Source of the DNA: Leuconostoc citreum
GTDB lineage: Bacteria; Bacillota; Bacilli; Lactobacillales; Lactobacillaceae
Direction of reading: 5' to 3'
NCBI RefSeq assembly: GCF_004354555.1
Contig: NZ_PUFH01000004.1
Span: forward strand, 62,001-126,000
DNA: 64,000 nucleotides
Part shown: piece after piece, positions 62,920 to 64,000 of the stretch
How the letters are laid out: each line of letters begins with the position of its first letter
How positions within the stretch are numbered: the first letter of the stretch is position 1
Made by a program: the position numbers and the translations under genes
Notes under the pieces: generated by a model
The model's input: only the letters and a program-made list of their open reading frames with translations
The model's database searches: none
What the model was told of the DNA's origin: nothing

Positions 62920-64000
62920 ATGACAAACAAGACTTTAAATAAAATTGGCTTTCAACATGTGGGATCATTTTTGAGGCCAGAACAACTTAAACAAGCGCGC
63001 GCAGACTATGAAGCGCATAAAATTACTGCAGCCGAATTAGACAAGGTAACGGATGAAAAAATCAAACAGTTAGTCGAAAAACAAGTGGCTGCTGGGTTAG
63101 ACATAATTACAGATGGGGAATTTCGGCGCTCGTATTGGCACCTTGATAATTTTTGGGGTTTTGGTGGTGTTGAACGTTTCAAGTTTGGCGAAGGGTATCG
63201 TTTTGCCCATGAAGAAACACGTGATGACTCAGCACGTTTAACGGGGCGTTTAACTTTTGACGCTGAGGTGCATCCTTTTATTCAACAGTTTGTATTCTTA
63301 AAAAAATTGGCAGACCAGCATGGTGTGGCTGCTAAAATCACGCTACCTGCACCAGCGCAATTTTATGCTGAGCTTGTGCGTGGGGATAATGCAGCACGTA
63401 TAGTAAAGTATTACGACAATTATGAGACATTATATGATGATATTAAGCGTGTCTATCATGAAGAAATGTTGGCATTATATGAGGCGGGGGCACGTACCAT
63501 ACAATTAGATGATTGTACTTGGGGCATGTTGGTGGATCCGAAATTCTGGTCTTTGATGGCTGGCGACGATTTTGATGCTCATACGATTAAGCAAGTTTAT
63601 TTAGACTTAAACAACGGGGCGATCGCTGGTTTGCCAGATGATTTAGTGATTAACACACATATTTGTCGTGGTAATTACCATTCAGATTGGGCAGCAACAG
63701 GTGGGTACGATGCTGTTGCTGAACCATTATTTACGCAAGAAAATGTTGCTAATTATTTCTTGGAATATGATACAGCGCGATCAGGTAGTTTTGAACCATT
63801 AGCAAAAGTGTCAGGAAATAAGTGTGTTGTTTTGGGCTTGGTAACAACTAAAAGTGGTGAATTAGAGGATCGTCAAACTATTATTGACCGTATTCATGAT
63901 GCGTCAAAGTATCTGCCACTCTCACGACTTTGGTTATCAACGCAATGTGGTTTTGCTTCAACCGAAGAAGGCAATGTGATTACGGAAGCACAACAATGGG
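62920..64000 (+). CDS. second MetE-C-like protein, cut by window edge
   Basis: Open from ATG 62920 (behind AAAAAGG) to the last base, 360 codons without stop. Same type as the protein at 60802: HVGSFLRPEQLKQAR, the DGEFRRSYWHL motif, zinc ligands in HICRGNYH and TQCGFASTEEGN. Only about 10-20 residues are probably missing. It has its own Met T-box, so it is induced by methionine starvation independently of the first copy. The two may use different methyl donors. Confidence 0.88.
   Translation, partial: MTNKTLNKIGFQHVGSFLRPEQLKQARADYEAHKITAAELDKVTDEKIKQLVEKQVAAGLDIITDGEFRRSYWHLDNFWGFGGVERFKFGEGYRFAHEETRDDSARLTGRLTFDAEVHPFIQQFVFLKKLADQHGVAAKITLPAPAQFYAELVRGDNAARIVKYYDNYETLYDDIKRVYHEEMLALYEAGARTIQLDDCTWGMLVDPKFWSLMAGDDFDAHTIKQVYLDLNNGAIAGLPDDLVINTHICRGNYHSDWAATGGYDAVAEPLFTQENVANYFLEYDTARSGSFEPLAKVSGNKCVVLGLVTTKSGELEDRQTIIDRIHDASKYLPLSRLWLSTQCGFASTEEGNVITEAQQW

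Overview
The window reads as a contiguous, gene-dense piece of chromosome from a low-GC Gram-positive of the order Lactobacillales. The best fit is Leuconostoc or a close relative. This is inferred from the gene set (polyphosphate cluster, PepS, comFA/comFC, a short SRP RNA without an Alu domain, Met T-boxes, cre sites, a complete leuABCD, a suf operon) and from codon use; no 16S gene is present. There are no insertion sequences, prophage genes or CRISPR arrays. Most genes lie on the + strand in tight operons with 1-8 bp overlaps.

Layout. 1-7040: enolase, DNA-3-methyladenine glycosylase I, and a polyphosphate operon (HD-fused Ppx-like protein, Ppk, Ppx). 7032-12400: a LacI-family regulator divergent from a five-gene sugar-acid operon whose promoter overlaps a cre site. 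12405-15773: tRNA-Arg(CCG), yigZ and comFA diverging from one shared -10 element, comFC, and the long ribosome hibernation factor. 15889-18088: YhgE/Pip-like membrane protein and TetR regulator. 18140-21750: rpmG-secE-nusG and the rplKA and rplJL operons with their leaders. 21776-31057: rsmC-like, tadA, HD hydrolase, SRP RNA, the dnaX-recR-yaaL-tmk-darA-holB-rsmI run, acyl-ACP thioesterase, galE. 31066-38856: a small XRE/membrane-protein pair with tandem operators, tRNA-Lys, a D,D-carboxypeptidase, deoxynucleoside kinase, proC, pepS, a lysozyme-fold pseudoenzyme, an oxidoreductase and a DEAD-box helicase. 38857-45292: a suf Fe-S assembly operon headed by an XRE-TPR regulator. 45323-49805: the leuABCD operon. 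49817-57132: YciO-like protein, Ni/Co transporter, a CiaRH-like two-component system with a PDZ-less HtrA, a sugar permease behind a cre site, a VOC protein and a thioredoxin. 57249-64000: a methionine regulon with two T-box leaders, metA, two Cys/Met PLP enzymes, two MetE-C-like proteins and luxS.

The most interesting signal is regulatory. The leu operon and the suf operon each begin with a short leader peptide whose last codons contain a Leu-Asn-Leu-Leu run, followed by competing hairpins and an intrinsic terminator. The suf leader therefore looks like a leucine-type attenuator placed in front of Fe-S cluster assembly. LeuC, encoded just downstream, needs a [4Fe-4S] cluster, so leucine starvation may raise the enzyme and its cofactor supply together. 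Other points are a symmetric shared -10 element with two apparently leaderless genes (yigZ/comFA), clamp-loader subunits without their zinc modules, and several family members missing expected domains (LeuA, HtrA, GH25-like, Ppx-like).
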